Shown: positions 34,296 through 44,082, counted from the first letter of the stretch. The stretch is DNA of 64,000 bases from Halomonas sp. (GCF_029263665.1 NZ_JAJUFQ010000004.1:124001-188000); one strand, 5' to 3'. The notes: generated by a model not told the origin, from the letters alone. Made by a program: numbers and translations.

Positions 34296-37200
34296 TCAAC
34301 GCCCGCCGCCATCTCCCCCGCCGTCACCATCGCCAATGCTGACATCACCAGGATCACCCGTGCGACCCATCGGTGGCTGCTCCGAGTCACCGGGTCGGGC
34401 GGGGCGACTGCCCCAGCTTTCATGGCTGGCATGCTGGATATGTACATCCATCTTCTCGAAGGCAATGCGAATGCCATGTTCAGCAAACAAGTCACCAACG
34501 GCACCATTGACCTCATCGGTGGCAGGCAGCCGGTCACCCAAAGCGTTGACGTAGATGCGCAGTTCATACTCCATGGCACTGGACGTGTATGCCATGAAGA
34601 AAATTTCTGGAGGCGGATCCGACAATACACGAGGGTTGTCATGGGCCGCCTGCACCAGCAAACGGTGAACCACGTGCCTGTCCGCATCATGGCTAACCCG
34701 ATAGTGCAGCGTTACCCGAGTCACACTGTCCGACAATGACCAGTTGATCAACTGATCGGTGACGAAGGTCTTGTTGGGAATGATGATTTCCTTGCGATCA
34801 AAGTCTGTCACCGTCGTGGCGCGAATACGGATACGGCTGACCGTACCGGTGAGATTGCCCAGTGTAATGGTGTCCCCGATACGCACCGGCCGTTCAAACA
34901 GGATAATCAAGCCGGAAATGAAGTTGGCAAAGATCTCCTGCAGGCCAAAACCAAGACCCACGCCCAGTGCCGCTACCAGCCACTGTAACTTCACCCAGGA
35001 CACCCCAAGGGTTGCCAGTGCCATCACCGTGCCGGTGCCGACAATGGTGTAGGAAAGCAGCGAAGTAATGGCGTAGGAACTCCCCTGCTTCAGTTCCAGG
35101 CGGGACAATACCAATACTTCGAGCAAGCCAGGCAGGTTACGCGCCAGCATCATCGTCAGTCCTGCGATGAACAGCGCTACCACCACATCCGCCACACTGA
35201 GGCGATCCTGCAGCGCCTCGGCGCCTTCTCCTGCGGCTCCTTCCACCAGGGTCACGTTATCGAGATAGCCAAGCACGGCGAGAAAGTCAGCCCATACCAA
35301 ATACAGCAGCGCGGCAAAGCCAAGAGTCAGAATCAGCTTGGAGAAGCGCAGAGACTGCTGATTGACCTGCTCCATATCCAGCGGTGGCTCTTCAACGATA
35401 TCCAGGCCACGCTCGCTCTCGTCCTGGGTCATCGCCCGGCGCCGGGCCAGGGCACGGCGATAGGCAAGGCGTCGGGCCGCCACGGCCAGTCCTCGCACCA
35501 CTGCGGCTTCAACCAGAATCCAGACACCTAGCAGATACAGCGTAAAGCCGAAGCGGCTGACCAGGCTGAGTGCCGAATAGACATAGCCATACAGCACGGC
35601 CCCACCAATCACCAACGGTATCATGGCCATGAGCAGCCCCAGGATCAGGCGGAACAGTTTGATACCGAAGAACGGTGTATGGGCCATGATCAACTTGGCC
35701 ATAGAAATGCTCATGCCAGTCAGGCCGATCAGCAATAATCCCAGCCCTAACGGACGCTGATTGAATGTTACCGCCGCATCCCGCGCCAACGGCGCAATCA
35801 GCAACACCGGTATGAGGCTGACGCCAAGCCATAACATCCACCAGCGCAGCTTCTGCACATAACCCAGTGGCCAGTGGAAATGGCGCCGGGCGACACCATC
35901 ATTCACCAGCAGACGTCTGGCCCAGGCCACCACTCCCCATGCCAGGGACAGCTGGACCACAGACTGCCCTATGCTGACCGCGACTCCCGCTCCACCCAAT
36001 TCCAGAACCAGGCCAAAGGCCAGCAGAGCCAATGGTGCAGGCGCTGCAAGCAAGGCATTGAGAATAACCGCCTTCGGTGTATGCAACTGAGTATCAAAAC
36101 GCAGGCGCCCGATCTGTTCATGTATCACCAACAGGTGTCGCTTGATCTTTCGGCGCAGCAATAGCAGCACGAGAGCAAGCAGCAACACAGGCAAGGCCGA
36201 CCAGGCACCAGAATCAGGCCAGCGCCAGTTGTTGGGCAGCACCCTGCGCCACTCTCCCTGGGTCCACTCGCTGACAAAGTGCTCCGGCAAGCGCTTCAAC
36301 CAGGCCAGATCGATTGGCCGGGCATTGGCTACCCAGAACAGTTGCTCGTCGATGCTCTTGCGCAAAGACTCGCTGATGGACAGCAGTTGCTGCTGATTGA
36401 GTTGCAGCTCAATGGCCGATGTCAGCATATCGCCATAGATCGGCTCCAACTGGCCGATCAGATCGCGGCGGGAGCGATAGAGTTGTTCAAGTGGGGGAAC
36501 CAAGGATTCCATATCATCATCCTTGACACCCGCATCTTCCAGCGCCTGGCGTGCCAGACGCTCAGGAAAACGCAGTTGTTCACGCTGTTCGTCCAACTCG
36601 AACTGTTCTAGACGCAGGTCAGCAATATTGTCACGCAGCTCCCGGCGCGGCTCGACATTCGGCAAGGCCTCGCGCTGTTCACGCAGAATACGTGACAGCA
36701 GCACACTGCCACGCACCGCTTCAATATTCTGACTCAGCCCCTGTTGCATACGGCGGACACGGTCCAGTTGGCGACGCACATCGAGGCTGTCGCGAACCAG
36801 TTCGTTGGACTTGGAAGTGGCATCCAACAGATCCAATGACAACTGACGATTGTCCTGCTGAGCCTGACGAATCACTGGATGAGCGGCTACCGCCTCGGGT
36901 TCATCCTTCACTGCCTCGGCAATGGCCTGCTCGGATCTCTCCCGTCGCAGCATGTCGACCCTGCCCTGCAAGGCCGATACCCAGGCCTCGACGCTGGCCA
37001 CTTCCACCTCAAGCAATTCAGAGCGCTGCTGTAACAGTTCTCGAAAGCGAGTATTGGTGTTGAGCTGGTGCTGGCTCAGGCGCAACTGTTCTTCGTCCAG
37101 CAACTGGCGAGACAGGTATGCAAGACGCTGGGGGTCGTCGTCAGGCACATCGCCTCGATCGAAATCTTCCATTGCCAGGCGCGTTTCATCGAGACGCTGT

Positions 37201-37721
37201 AGGGTATCCGAGATGGTCTGCTGGGCTCGTTCGGGAAGGGTGCGCGCGCCCAGCAGTTCGCTTTGTACTTCCGTCAGGGCATCCTGTTCCTGCCGCAATT
37301 TGTGATTGGCCTGACGCAGTTGTGCTTCCAGCTCGGCGAACGTCATGCCTTCCAAGGCCCCCGCATCAAAGCCAGGCGACTCCTGGCGTTGACGCAGCTT
37401 TTCTTCCAGTTGCTCGATCCCCTGAGGTGCCTCCTCAAGGTGCTTGTCCAGCTCATCGAACTGGTGACGAATATCAGCCAGTTTATCCAGTGAGTCTATT
37501 GTCTCTGTCAGGGCGTCAATATCCTGCTGAGCCGACTCGCTGGGCGGATCACCGGCACTGGCAAGGCGTTCATCGAGCCGCTTCTGCAACTGCTCCTTGC
37601 TCGGTAACGCCTCGGTATCAGTCTGCTGTGCCAGGGAACAGGTGCTGAACAGTGTCAATAACACTGCCAGCAATAGCCAGACCACTCTGGTACGAACGGG
37701 AATACGAATATGGCGCATCAT
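34296..37721 (-). CDS. Large mechanosensitive channel, MscK/KefA type
   Basis: The 1141-residue protein has a signal peptide (VVWLLLAVLLTLFSTCSLAQ). A periplasmic helical domain of about 450 residues is rich in coiled coil (EQLEEKLRQRQESPG and similar). A membrane domain with about 11 helices follows. The last module is MscS, with pore-lining helix block VAALGVGLGFGLQEIFANFI, beta-domain LGNLTGTVSRIRIRATTV and IIIPNKTFVTDQLINWSLSD. A Gly/Asp-rich tail ends the protein. It releases solutes on osmotic downshock, fitting a halophile. The start is taken at ATG 37721 so that the signal peptide is N-terminal. Confidence 0.88.
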   Translation of the reverse strand: MMRHIRIPVRTRVVWLLLAVLLTLFSTCSLAQQTDTEALPSKEQLQKRLDERLASAGDPPSESAQQDIDALTETIDSLDKLADIRHQFDELDKHLEEAPQGIEQLEEKLRQRQESPGFDAGALEGMTFAELEAQLRQANHKLRQEQDALTEVQSELLGARTLPERAQQTISDTLQRLDETRLAMEDFDRGDVPDDDPQRLAYLSRQLLDEEQLRLSQHQLNTNTRFRELLQQRSELLEVEVASVEAWVSALQGRVDMLRRERSEQAIAEAVKDEPEAVAAHPVIRQAQQDNRQLSLDLLDATSKSNELVRDSLDVRRQLDRVRRMQQGLSQNIEAVRGSVLLSRILREQREALPNVEPRRELRDNIADLRLEQFELDEQREQLRFPERLARQALEDAGVKDDDMESLVPPLEQLYRSRRDLIGQLEPIYGDMLTSAIELQLNQQQLLSISESLRKSIDEQLFWVANARPIDLAWLKRLPEHFVSEWTQGEWRRVLPNNWRWPDSGAWSALPVLLLALVLLLLRRKIKRHLLVIHEQIGRLRFDTQLHTPKAVILNALLAAPAPLALLAFGLVLELGGAGVAVSIGQSVVQLSLAWGVVAWARRLLVNDGVARRHFHWPLGYVQKLRWWMLWLGVSLIPVLLIAPLARDAAVTFNQRPLGLGLLLIGLTGMSISMAKLIMAHTPFFGIKLFRLILGLLMAMIPLVIGGAVLYGYVYSALSLVSRFGFTLYLLGVWILVEAAVVRGLAVAARRLAYRRALARRRAMTQDESERGLDIVEEPPLDMEQVNQQSLRFSKLILTLGFAALLYLVWADFLAVLGYLDNVTLVEGAAGEGAEALQDRLSVADVVVALFIAGLTMMLARNLPGLLEVLVLSRLELKQGSSYAITSLLSYTIVGTGTVMALATLGVSWVKLQWLVAALGVGLGFGLQEIFANFISGLIILFERPVRIGDTITLGNLTGTVSRIRIRATTVTDFDRKEIIIPNKTFVTDQLINWSLSDSVTRVTLHYRVSHDADRHVVHRLLVQAAHDNPRVLSDPPPEIFFMAYTSSAMEYELRIYVNALGDRLPATDEVNGAVGDLFAEHGIRIAFEKMDVHIQHASHESWGSRPARPGDSEQPPMGRTGDPGDVSIGDGDGGGDGGGR

Positions 37722-37730
37722 GTAGTTGCA

Positions 37731-37802
37731 TTTCCTGGCACGGCATAATTTCCTGGCATGGTGTTGTTTCCTGACACGAAATAGCTTCCTGGTACGATAG
37801 GA
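37731..37802. repeat. Four tandem 18-bp repeats upstream of the MscK-type gene
   Basis: Units start at 37731, 37749, 37767 and 37785: TTTCCTGGCACGGCATAA, TTTCCTGGCATGGTGTTG, TTTCCTGACACGAAATAG, CTTCCTGGTACGATAGGA. The first ten bases are the best conserved. The array begins 10 nt upstream of the mscK-type start, inside the divergent gap to pldA, so it overlaps the 5' leader or promoter. Confidence 0.85.
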
Positions 37803-37966
37803 TCTGCTGATGGTTGGTCGTTTCCTACCCTGGCACAGAAGAAACACGAGATTTTCAACGCAGTGTGTCAATATGGCAATCTTTCGCAATTTACTTGCAC
37901 AAAGTTGACTTGCCATTCTGCCATGGTAGAACCATTCACCAACTTCCACTCACTATGGGTAGGCCC

Positions 37967-39130
37967 ATGATGAAACGTCTCACTGTGTTGGCGACGCCGA
38001 TGTTGATCCTCGGCATCACCTCCTCGGCCTCGGCTCAGTCGACCCTGAGCGATGCCGAACGTGCTGCAATGGAGGCCCGTGTCAAGGCGCTGAAGGCCGA
38101 ACTCGCACAGCTGGAGACACGACTGGAAGCAGACCAGAGCCCTTTTGCTGAGCCTGCTCCCAGCATGCCCGAGCCAGATGTGGCAACGCGAACCACGGCG
38201 ACACAGGCACCTGCTTCTGCTGAGACGCAGGAAGCCGCCGTTACCGAGACGACGGCATATGTCAGCCCTGTCGCTGTGGCTGCCGCCGACACCATTCAAC
38301 CAGAACCTACCATTGAAACTACGGTAAGCAGGCGGCGTGAGCTAGAGCGGGAGTCCAATAGCAATCCTTTTGCGATTACCGCCTACAAGCGTAATTACTT
38401 CCTCCCCATCAGCTACAACAAGAACCCCAATTCGGAGCCCTTCCAAGACGGGGATGGCAGCGTCCCGGATATCGAGAACACCGAAATCAAGTTCCAGTTC
38501 AGTGCCAAGGTGAAGGTCGCCGATAATGTGCTGTTCGACAACGCTGACCTGTACTTCGCTTACACCCAGCGCAGTTGGTGGCAGGCTTACAACAGCGATA
38601 ACTCGGCGCCCTTTCGCGAGACCAACTACGAGCCAGAAGCCTATCTGGAATTCAACAACGATTACCACCTGTGGGGCTGGACCAACACCACTAACCGTGT
38701 CTCGTTCACGCACCAGTCCAATGGTCGCTCCGAGCCTCTTTCGCGTAGCTGGAACCGCCTGATCCTGACATCGACATGGGTCAACGATGATTGGGCTGTT
38801 TCCCTTGCCCCCCATTGGCGGGTTCCCGAAAATGAGAATGAAGACGATAACCCTGACATCGAGGATTACGTTGGCTATGGTGACATCACCATCGCTCACG
38901 AAATGTTCAACAACCACGAAGCCAGTCTGATGGTGCGTGGCAATCCAGGAAAGGGCAACTACGGCTCACAGCTTGATTATTCCATTCCCTTGTTCGGGAA
39001 AGTGCGTGGCCACCTGCAGTACTACTATGGTTACGGTGAGAGCTTGATCGACTACGATGATCGCTCCAACCGAATCAGCTTAGGCTTCAGTCTCAATCCA
39101 CTGTTTTCAACCGGTACCTATAGCCAGTAA
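37967..39130 (+). CDS. pldA: Outer membrane phospholipase A (OMPLA)
   Basis: This 387-residue outer-membrane enzyme hydrolyses phospholipids when membrane asymmetry is lost. A signal peptide (ending SSASAQ) is followed by a helical, then Ala/Thr/Glu/Pro-rich segment of about 110 residues not present in E. coli. The 12-strand barrel comes next. The catalytic block HQSNGRSEPLSRSWNR keeps His, Ser (+2), Arg (+5), calcium-site Ser (+10) and Asn (+14), the same spacing as E. coli His142, Ser144, Arg147, Ser152 and Asn156. ATG 37967 (or 37970) is chosen over an upstream open frame without signal peptide. It is divergent from the channel gene. Confidence 0.92.
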   Translation: MMKRLTVLATPMLILGITSSASAQSTLSDAERAAMEARVKALKAELAQLETRLEADQSPFAEPAPSMPEPDVATRTTATQAPASAETQEAAVTETTAYVSPVAVAAADTIQPEPTIETTVSRRRELERESNSNPFAITAYKRNYFLPISYNKNPNSEPFQDGDGSVPDIENTEIKFQFSAKVKVADNVLFDNADLYFAYTQRSWWQAYNSDNSAPFRETNYEPEAYLEFNNDYHLWGWTNTTNRVSFTHQSNGRSEPLSRSWNRLILTSTWVNDDWAVSLAPHWRVPENENEDDNPDIEDYVGYGDITIAHEMFNNHEASLMVRGNPGKGNYGSQLDYSIPLFGKVRGHLQYYYGYGESLIDYDDRSNRISLGFSLNPLFSTGTYSQ

Positions 39131-39183
39131 CCTGCGTATATCCCATCATCCACGAAGCAGCCCTTATGTCAGAGGACGATCCC

Positions 39184-39576
39184 ATGGCAAATCAAAGAGC
39201 AAGCAAGAAGGACGATTCGCAGCAACACAATACCAGTGCATCGGCGAACCAGCTCAAGGAAGATCTGCAACACCTCTCCCAGACTCTGGAAGAACTGCTC
39301 AGCGCGACCTCCGACGAAGTGGGCAGTGGTGTCAGTGAAAACGTCAAGGCCTGGCGGAGTAAAGCCGAAGACAGCCTCAAGCATGCCAAAGCTCGCTTGA
39401 ATGATATGGAGGGACATATCAAGGAGCGTGGGGAACGCGCCTATCGTCAGACCCGTGATAGTGTTGCCCACCAGGTCGATGCCTGTGACCATTATGTCCA
39501 TGAAAATCCATGGAAGGCCGTCGGTGTCGGCGCAGCGGTAGGCGTCATTGTTGGCCTGTTGATCGGACGGCGCTGA
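39184..39576 (+). CDS. DUF883/YqjD-ElaB-type membrane-anchored protein
   Basis: The 130-residue protein has a long amphipathic helix (LKEDLQHLSQTLEELLSATS and onwards), the conserved YVHENPWKAVGVGAAVG block and a C-terminal helix ending LLIGRR. YqjD and ElaB are inner-membrane proteins that bind ribosomes in stationary phase. ATG 39184 follows GAGGA. The stop overlaps the start of the next gene (TGATG), as in the conserved yqjD-yqjE-yqjK operon. Confidence 0.88.
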   Translation: MANQRASKKDDSQQHNTSASANQLKEDLQHLSQTLEELLSATSDEVGSGVSENVKAWRSKAEDSLKHAKARLNDMEGHIKERGERAYRQTRDSVAHQVDACDHYVHENPWKAVGVGAAVGVIVGLLIGRR

Positions 39577-39983
39577 TGCCACAGTCCCAGGGACCGGTAC
39601 AACGGCTATGGCAGGCCGGCAAGAATGTCCTGATGACCTTGCTGGCCACAGGTGAGACGCGCCTGCGGCTGATCGTGCTTGAGCTCGAGGAAGAGCGTGC
39701 GCGCCTCATTACCTTGCTGATGCTAGTCGGCATCAGCCTGATCCTGCTGATGCTGGGCATCACCGCCCTGACGGCGTTAGTGGTGGTGGTCTTCTGGGAG
39801 ACTTACCGGCTTCAGGCCCTGGCCATTTGTACCGCCGTACTTCTAGGAGGCGGCTTATGCCTGGCCTGGTATTGCCTGCGCCTGGCCAAGCGTCGCACGC
39901 TTTTTGTCAGCACCCTCAAGCAACTGGCCCTGGACAGGGAAATCGCCGAAGGGGAAAGGCAGGAGAGTGGCAATGACCGCTGA
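39576..39983 (+). CDS. YqjE-like membrane protein (phage holin superfamily by name)
   Basis: The 135-residue protein has two long hydrophobic helices (LLMLVGISLILLMLGITALT and LAICTAVLLGGGLCLAWYCL) preceded by an amphipathic segment with ELEEERAR. This is the YqjE pattern. Databases place it in a holin superfamily, but the operon partners show a chromosomal membrane protein, not a prophage gene. Translationally coupled to the YqjD-like gene and overlapping the next by 11 nt. Confidence 0.85.
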   Translation: MPQSQGPVQRLWQAGKNVLMTLLATGETRLRLIVLELEEERARLITLLMLVGISLILLMLGITALTALVVVVFWETYRLQALAICTAVLLGGGLCLAWYCLRLAKRRTLFVSTLKQLALDREIAEGERQESGNDR

Positions 39984-40287
39984 CACGCCGGGGAAAAAGC
40001 ATCGTTCCCGAGTCTCTACCAGGCAACGAAAGGCCGAGCTTGAAGCAACCATCGAGCAACAACGCTTGATGCTTCTTGAGGCAACTCGGGAATGGCACCA
40101 AGCGGGTCAGAAAATCGACCGTGGCTTTACCCGGCTTATCCCCTTCCGCACCCCACTTCTGATAGCAGGCGGGGTAGCATTGTTGCCATTGCTGCGGCGC
40201 CCTGGCCATATCGTGCGGATCGCCCGCAAAGCAGCCACTACCGCCTTTATCGCCAACCGCGCTCTGCGGCTTTTTAGAACTCGCTAA
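39973..40287 (+). CDS. YqjK-like protein
   Basis: The 104-residue basic protein has a charged N-terminal helix (KAELEATIEQQRLMLLEATR), the small block REWHQAGQKIDRG and a hydrophobic C-terminal half (PLLIAGGVALLPLL) ending in Arg-rich residues. It sits third in the yqjD-yqjE-yqjK arrangement, overlapping yqjE by 11 nt with AGGAGAG as ribosome binding site. Identity rests as much on order as on sequence. Confidence 0.75.
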   Translation: MTADTPGKKHRSRVSTRQRKAELEATIEQQRLMLLEATREWHQAGQKIDRGFTRLIPFRTPLLIAGGVALLPLLRRPGHIVRIARKAATTAFIANRALRLFRTR

Positions 40288-40596
40288 AACCGCTTTTTCT
40301 GCTCAAAAGTCCTTATGTATTGCTACCCTTCGCCAGGCAAAAGAAAGGCCTTTCTTGACATCGTAAAAGGCGTTTTTCCGAACCTGGCAAAGCACCTTCT
40401 ACGTCAACCTGTCTATACAACATTGCAAAATAACACCGTTTTTTCTTGCCCGAAAATCTTCAAAACATCCTAAAGCGCCATGATTCAGTGGTACGATAGG
40501 AGCAAGAAACAAGGCTTTCACATACATAAAAAATAACGAGCCTCTAAAGCAGTTAACATCAAAACAGTTAGCCGCAAACTAACGGGAAGCTCCAGC
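40288..40596. promoter_or_regulatory. AT-rich 309-nt region upstream of the ParA-like gene
   Basis: The gap holds two related 15-bp units (AAAGCAGTTAACATC at 40546 and AAAACAGTTAGCCGC at 40561) just before the parA start, and GGTACGATAGGA at 40490-40501, a 12-mer also found in the repeat array at 37791-37802. No RNA gene is visible. Confidence 0.5.
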
Positions 40597-41337
40597 ATGC
40601 GAATGCTTTCGCTCTACAGCATCAAAGGTGGGGTGGGCAAGACCGCTTCTGCCGTCAATCTTGCGGCGGAAGCCGCAAATCATGGCCTCCGAGTGCTGTT
40701 GTGGGATCTTGATCCTCAGGCTGCCACGACCTTCTACCTGAAGATCAAGCCACGTATACGTGGTGGAGTGAACAAGCTGGTCAAGGGTAAGTCCTCTTTC
40801 GACAAGGTCATCCGCTCTACCGCGATGCCAAACCTCGATGTGCTGCCCGCATCTCTAGAATCCCGAAGCCTGGACCAGTTGTTGGAAAAGCGTGGTACCA
40901 GCCATTTGCGCCAGATGCTCCACGAAGTTCGCAATGATTACGACCTGATCGTGCTGGACTGCCCTCCGACACTCTCCCATCTGTCGGAAAACATGTTCAC
41001 CAGTGCCGACGCCCTGCTCGTCCCGATCGTGCCAACCACCCTTTCCCTGCGCACCCTGGACCAGCTACAGAGTTTTCTCGATGACGAAGACCTGGCCTGC
41101 CCGGTATGGCCATTCGTCACCTTGGCCGACCGCCGACGCACTCTGCATCGGGACATCATGGATACTCTGGGAACGCAATGGCCACTGCGCATGTCGACAG
41201 TCATTCCCGCCGCCAGCGCTGTAGAACGCATGGGTGTGGAGCGTGCGCCGTTATGCTCTTTTGCGCCGCACAGCCCAGCCAACAAGGCATACCAGGCACT
41301 CTGGAAAGAACTCCACCAGCGCCTGGGAATCGCGTGA
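40597..41337 (+). CDS. ParA-family ATPase without a ParB partner
   Basis: This 246-residue P-loop ATPase of the MinD/ParA class has a deviant Walker A KGGVGKTASAVNLA with both Lys residues, LLWDLDPQAATTFYL, LIVLDCPPTLSHLSENM (Walker B) and PIVPTTLSLRTLDQL. Such proteins position DNA, chemoreceptors or large complexes on the nucleoid. No parB or centromere-like array is adjacent; the next gene (CHAD) converges on it. Chromosomal soj-spo0J is elsewhere by normal gene order, so this is an orphan. Confidence 0.85.
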   Translation: MRMLSLYSIKGGVGKTASAVNLAAEAANHGLRVLLWDLDPQAATTFYLKIKPRIRGGVNKLVKGKSSFDKVIRSTAMPNLDVLPASLESRSLDQLLEKRGTSHLRQMLHEVRNDYDLIVLDCPPTLSHLSENMFTSADALLVPIVPTTLSLRTLDQLQSFLDDEDLACPVWPFVTLADRRRTLHRDIMDTLGTQWPLRMSTVIPAASAVERMGVERAPLCSFAPHSPANKAYQALWKELHQRLGIA

Positions 41338-41349
41338 CAGGCCACCAGT

Positions 41350-42309
41350 TCAGCCACGCATATAAGCGATAGCCTCCGCCAGGCAGGTATCCAACTGCTG
41401 GCGGTTCGGCCCTTTGACCAGAGCCATGACGCGCTGGAGGTTGTTCTCTGTGTGCTGCTCGTGTTGGGCCACCAAGCCCATGAAACCTCGCAAATGACGC
41501 GGTGCCATGGCTCGCGCTCCTGATGTCGAGACAGCGGCCTCCAGGCGCAATTCGGTTTCCTCCCACACATGCTGATGGACCGTAGTACGCAGCACTTCGG
41601 CTCGAACCAGATCATCGTGCAGATCGCCAAAGGCCTCCTGGAACGCCTTCATCGATGCTTCCGTCTTCTCGAACAGCTCCCCTTCCTTGCGCCATGGCCG
41701 CAGCAGATAGCGAATTCGTTTGCCGGTAATACGCGGCCGGTGCAAGGCATCCTCGTCTTCACGGCCTCGCATGGCCGACAGCTCTTCCCCTAGCTTCCCA
41801 GTCAAGTACTCCAGCACTTCCGCACTGACGGCACCAAAGCGAGGTGTCTTGCTGGATGCCTTGCGCAGAGACTTGACTGCCGAACGCAAGCGGTTATCCA
41901 GCAGCGGAAAACTCGCGACACTTCCTTTCAGACCCGCATACTCATCGTCCACCTGAGCACTCAGGCGTTCTTTCCACCAGGCAATGGCTCCCCGTTCTGC
42001 TGCAGGCGCTCCTTCGGCCTGAGACTCAAGCCAGGCCAGCATCACTTCCGCATCGCGCGCAGTATTGGTAGAACGGGCTAGATCACGCAGGTCGGTTACC
42101 AACTTTCTCGGCGCTCGCGCAGGAAAGTACCCGATATAGTCCTTGAACAACGAGCGCAACCGACGCAGAGCAACACGAAAGTCATGCAATCCTTCGCTGT
42201 CCTGTGGATCCTGGATTCTGGGAAAGGCACGGCATGCTTCATCAAGCAACTCGATCGTCGTTGCTTCGAATACCGTTCCCAGTCGGCGTCTGACAAGAGG
42301 TTTGGCCAT
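41350..42309 (-). CDS. CHAD-domain protein
   Basis: This 319-residue helical protein of the CHAD family carries conserved His and Arg residues (LHDFRVALRRLRSLFKDY near residue 50; DLHDDLVRAEVL later). CHAD domains bind polyphosphate and often associate with CYTH phosphatases. No CYTH domain is fused here. ATG 42309 is chosen because AGGAGAG precedes it; upstream in-frame Met residues lack one. It converges on the ParA gene with 12 nt between stops. Confidence 0.85.
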   Translation of the reverse strand: MAKPLVRRRLGTVFEATTIELLDEACRAFPRIQDPQDSEGLHDFRVALRRLRSLFKDYIGYFPARAPRKLVTDLRDLARSTNTARDAEVMLAWLESQAEGAPAAERGAIAWWKERLSAQVDDEYAGLKGSVASFPLLDNRLRSAVKSLRKASSKTPRFGAVSAEVLEYLTGKLGEELSAMRGREDEDALHRPRITGKRIRYLLRPWRKEGELFEKTEASMKAFQEAFGDLHDDLVRAEVLRTTVHQHVWEETELRLEAAVSTSGARAMAPRHLRGFMGLVAQHEQHTENNLQRVMALVKGPNRQQLDTCLAEAIAYMRG

Positions 42310-42367
42310 GAAACTCTCCTGATGTGCACTGGCGACACGCGGTTTCATTATGCTATTCAAAAAACCG

Positions 42368-42461
42368 TTCTATCAAAGTACCTTTCTATCCAGGCACATT
42401 TCTATTGAAGTACCTTTCTATTGAAGTACTTTTTTATCATGTACCTTTCCATTGTCTTCAC
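42368..42461. repeat. Six imperfect tandem 16-bp repeats between CHAD and HerA-like genes
   Basis: Units of about 16 bp share TTTCTATTGAAGTACC: starts at 42368, 42383, 42399, 42415, 42431 and 42446. Units at 42399 and 42415 differ at the last base only. The array lies in the 219-nt divergent gap between the CHAD gene (minus) and the HerA-like gene (plus). Confidence 0.85.
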
Positions 42462-42528
42462 TTCATCACCACGTTCTGGCGCTATTCTCATTCACTGATA
42501 CCCATAGCTTCCCCACGGAGGGAACCCG

Positions 42529-44082
42529 ATGATCACTGCTAGCCCCATTGCCAAGACCCCCGATCAGGACATTGCCATCATTCCGAAACTGGCCAATCGG
42601 CATGGCTTGATTACCGGGGCTACGGGTACCGGGAAGACGGTCACCTTGCAGAAGATGGCGGAGAGCTTTGCAGAAATCGGAGTTCCAGTGTTTGTCTCCG
42701 ACATCAAGGGCGACCTGTCGGGGATAGCAATGGAAGGCAAGGCTTCCGAAAAACTGCTGTCGCATCTCTCCAACATCGGTATCACTGACTATACACCACG
42801 AGCCAATAGCGTCCTGCTCTGGGATGTGTACGGCGAACGCGGCCATCCGATACGCGCCACCATCTCCGACATGGGTCCCCTGCTGCTGGCCCGTTTGCTG
42901 GATCTCAATCCCACCCAGACGGGTGTCCTTCAGTTGGTGTTCAAGGTAGCCGATGATAATGGCCTGTTGTTGCTGGACCTCAAGGATCTGCGCGCCATGG
43001 TCCAGCACGTGGGAGAGAACGCCAGTCAGTACAGCGGAGAATATGGCCGCGTATCCTCTTCCTCCATTGGCGCCATCCAGCGTAATCTGCTGGTGCTGGA
43101 AGAACAGGGAGGCGAGATATTCTTCGGCGAGCCCATGCTGGACATTCAGGATCTCATGCATATTGATAACGCCGGCCATGGCATGATCAATGTGCTGGCT
43201 GCCGAAAAGCTCTATCAATCACCCAAGCTCTACTCCACCTTCCTGTTATGGCTACTGGCAGAATTGTTCGAGCAATTGCCGGAAGTCGGCGATGCTGAAA
43301 AGCCCAAACTGGTGTTTTTCTTCGACGAAGCTCACTTGCTGTTCGACGATGCGCCCAAGGCGCTGCTGGACAAGGTTGAACAAGTGGTTCGCCTGATTCG
43401 TTCCAAGGGCGTGGGTGTCTATTTCGTCACCCAGAGCCCATCCGATATTCCCGATGACGTACTGGGCCAATTGGGCAACCGGGTACAACACGCCCTGCGC
43501 GCCTTCACTCCCCGTGACCAGAAGGCCGTCAAGGTCGCTGCCGAGACAATGCGTCCCAACCCGGATTTCGATTCGGCACAAGCCATCACAGAGCTAGGCG
43601 TAGGCGAAGCCCTGGTGTCCTTTCTTGACGAGAAAGGCAGCCCACGCATCACCGAGCGAGCCAATGTCATTGCCCCTAACTCGCGCCTGGGACCTGCGGA
43701 TGAAGGCGAACGCAAAGCGCTGATTGAAGCATCACCAATACATGGCCATTACGAAAAGGCCATCGATCGCGAATCCGCCTATGAAAGACTGCGTGCCCAG
43801 ACGATGGATACTGAGGCAACACCCCCCGACGAAGAAAAGGGCACGACTGGCTCGACCTCCAATCCTTCCATTTCCAAGACTTCTATTTCCAAACAACAGG
43901 CACGTAGTACCGCGGATACGGTCAATGAGCTGCTGTTTGGTTCCACAGGCCCCAGGGGAGGAAAGCATGACGGCCTGGTCCAGGTCGCGGCCAAGACCAT
44001 TACCCGCTCCATTGGCAGCGCCGCGGGTCGTCAACTGGTCAGAGGTATTCTGGGATCATTGCTGGGCGGTCGCCGCCGTTAG
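42529..44082 (+). CDS. HerA-like ATPase (DUF853, YjgR family)
   Basis: The 517-residue protein has Walker [15 protein letters not shown] near residue 35, DIKGDLSG, Walker [20 protein letters not shown] and Arg-finger-like residues in a HerA/FtsK-type fold. Length and blocks match YjgR/DUF853. A low-complexity Ser/Thr-rich linker near residue 430 precedes a small C-terminal basic segment ([10 protein letters not shown]). Function is not established; relatives act as DNA translocases. Good SD GGAGGG before ATG 42529. Confidence 0.88.
   Translation: MITASPIAKTPDQDIAIIPKLANRHGLITGATGTGKTVTLQKMAESFAEIGVPVFVSDIKGDLSGIAMEGKASEKLLSHLSNIGITDYTPRANSVLLWDVYGERGHPIRATISDMGPLLLARLLDLNPTQTGVLQLVFKVADDNGLLLLDLKDLRAMVQHVGENASQYSGEYGRVSSSSIGAIQRNLLVLEEQGGEIFFGEPMLDIQDLMHIDNAGHGMINVLAAEKLYQSPKLYSTFLLWLLAELFEQLPEVGDAEKPKLVFFFDEAHLLFDDAPKALLDKVEQVVRLIRSKGVGVYFVTQSPSDIPDDVLGQLGNRVQHALRAFTPRDQKAVKVAAETMRPNPDFDSAQAITELGVGEALVSFLDEKGSPRITERANVIAPNSRLGPADEGERKALIEASPIHGHYEKAIDRESAYERLRAQTMDTEATPPDEEKGTTGSTSNPSISKTSISKQQARSTADTVNELLFGSTGPRGGKHDGLVQVAAKTITRSIGSAAGRQLVRGILGSLLGGRRR

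Noticed and set aside
37722..37949. N-terminal extension of the MscK-type protein through the 18-bp repeats
   Set aside because: It would bury the signal peptide 76 residues inside; the periodic RK-containing peptide is a by-product of the repeats.
39576..39983. Holin-family label as sign of a prophage
   Set aside because: The gene is in the chromosomal yqjD-yqjE-yqjK arrangement; no phage structural, integrase or lysis genes nearby.
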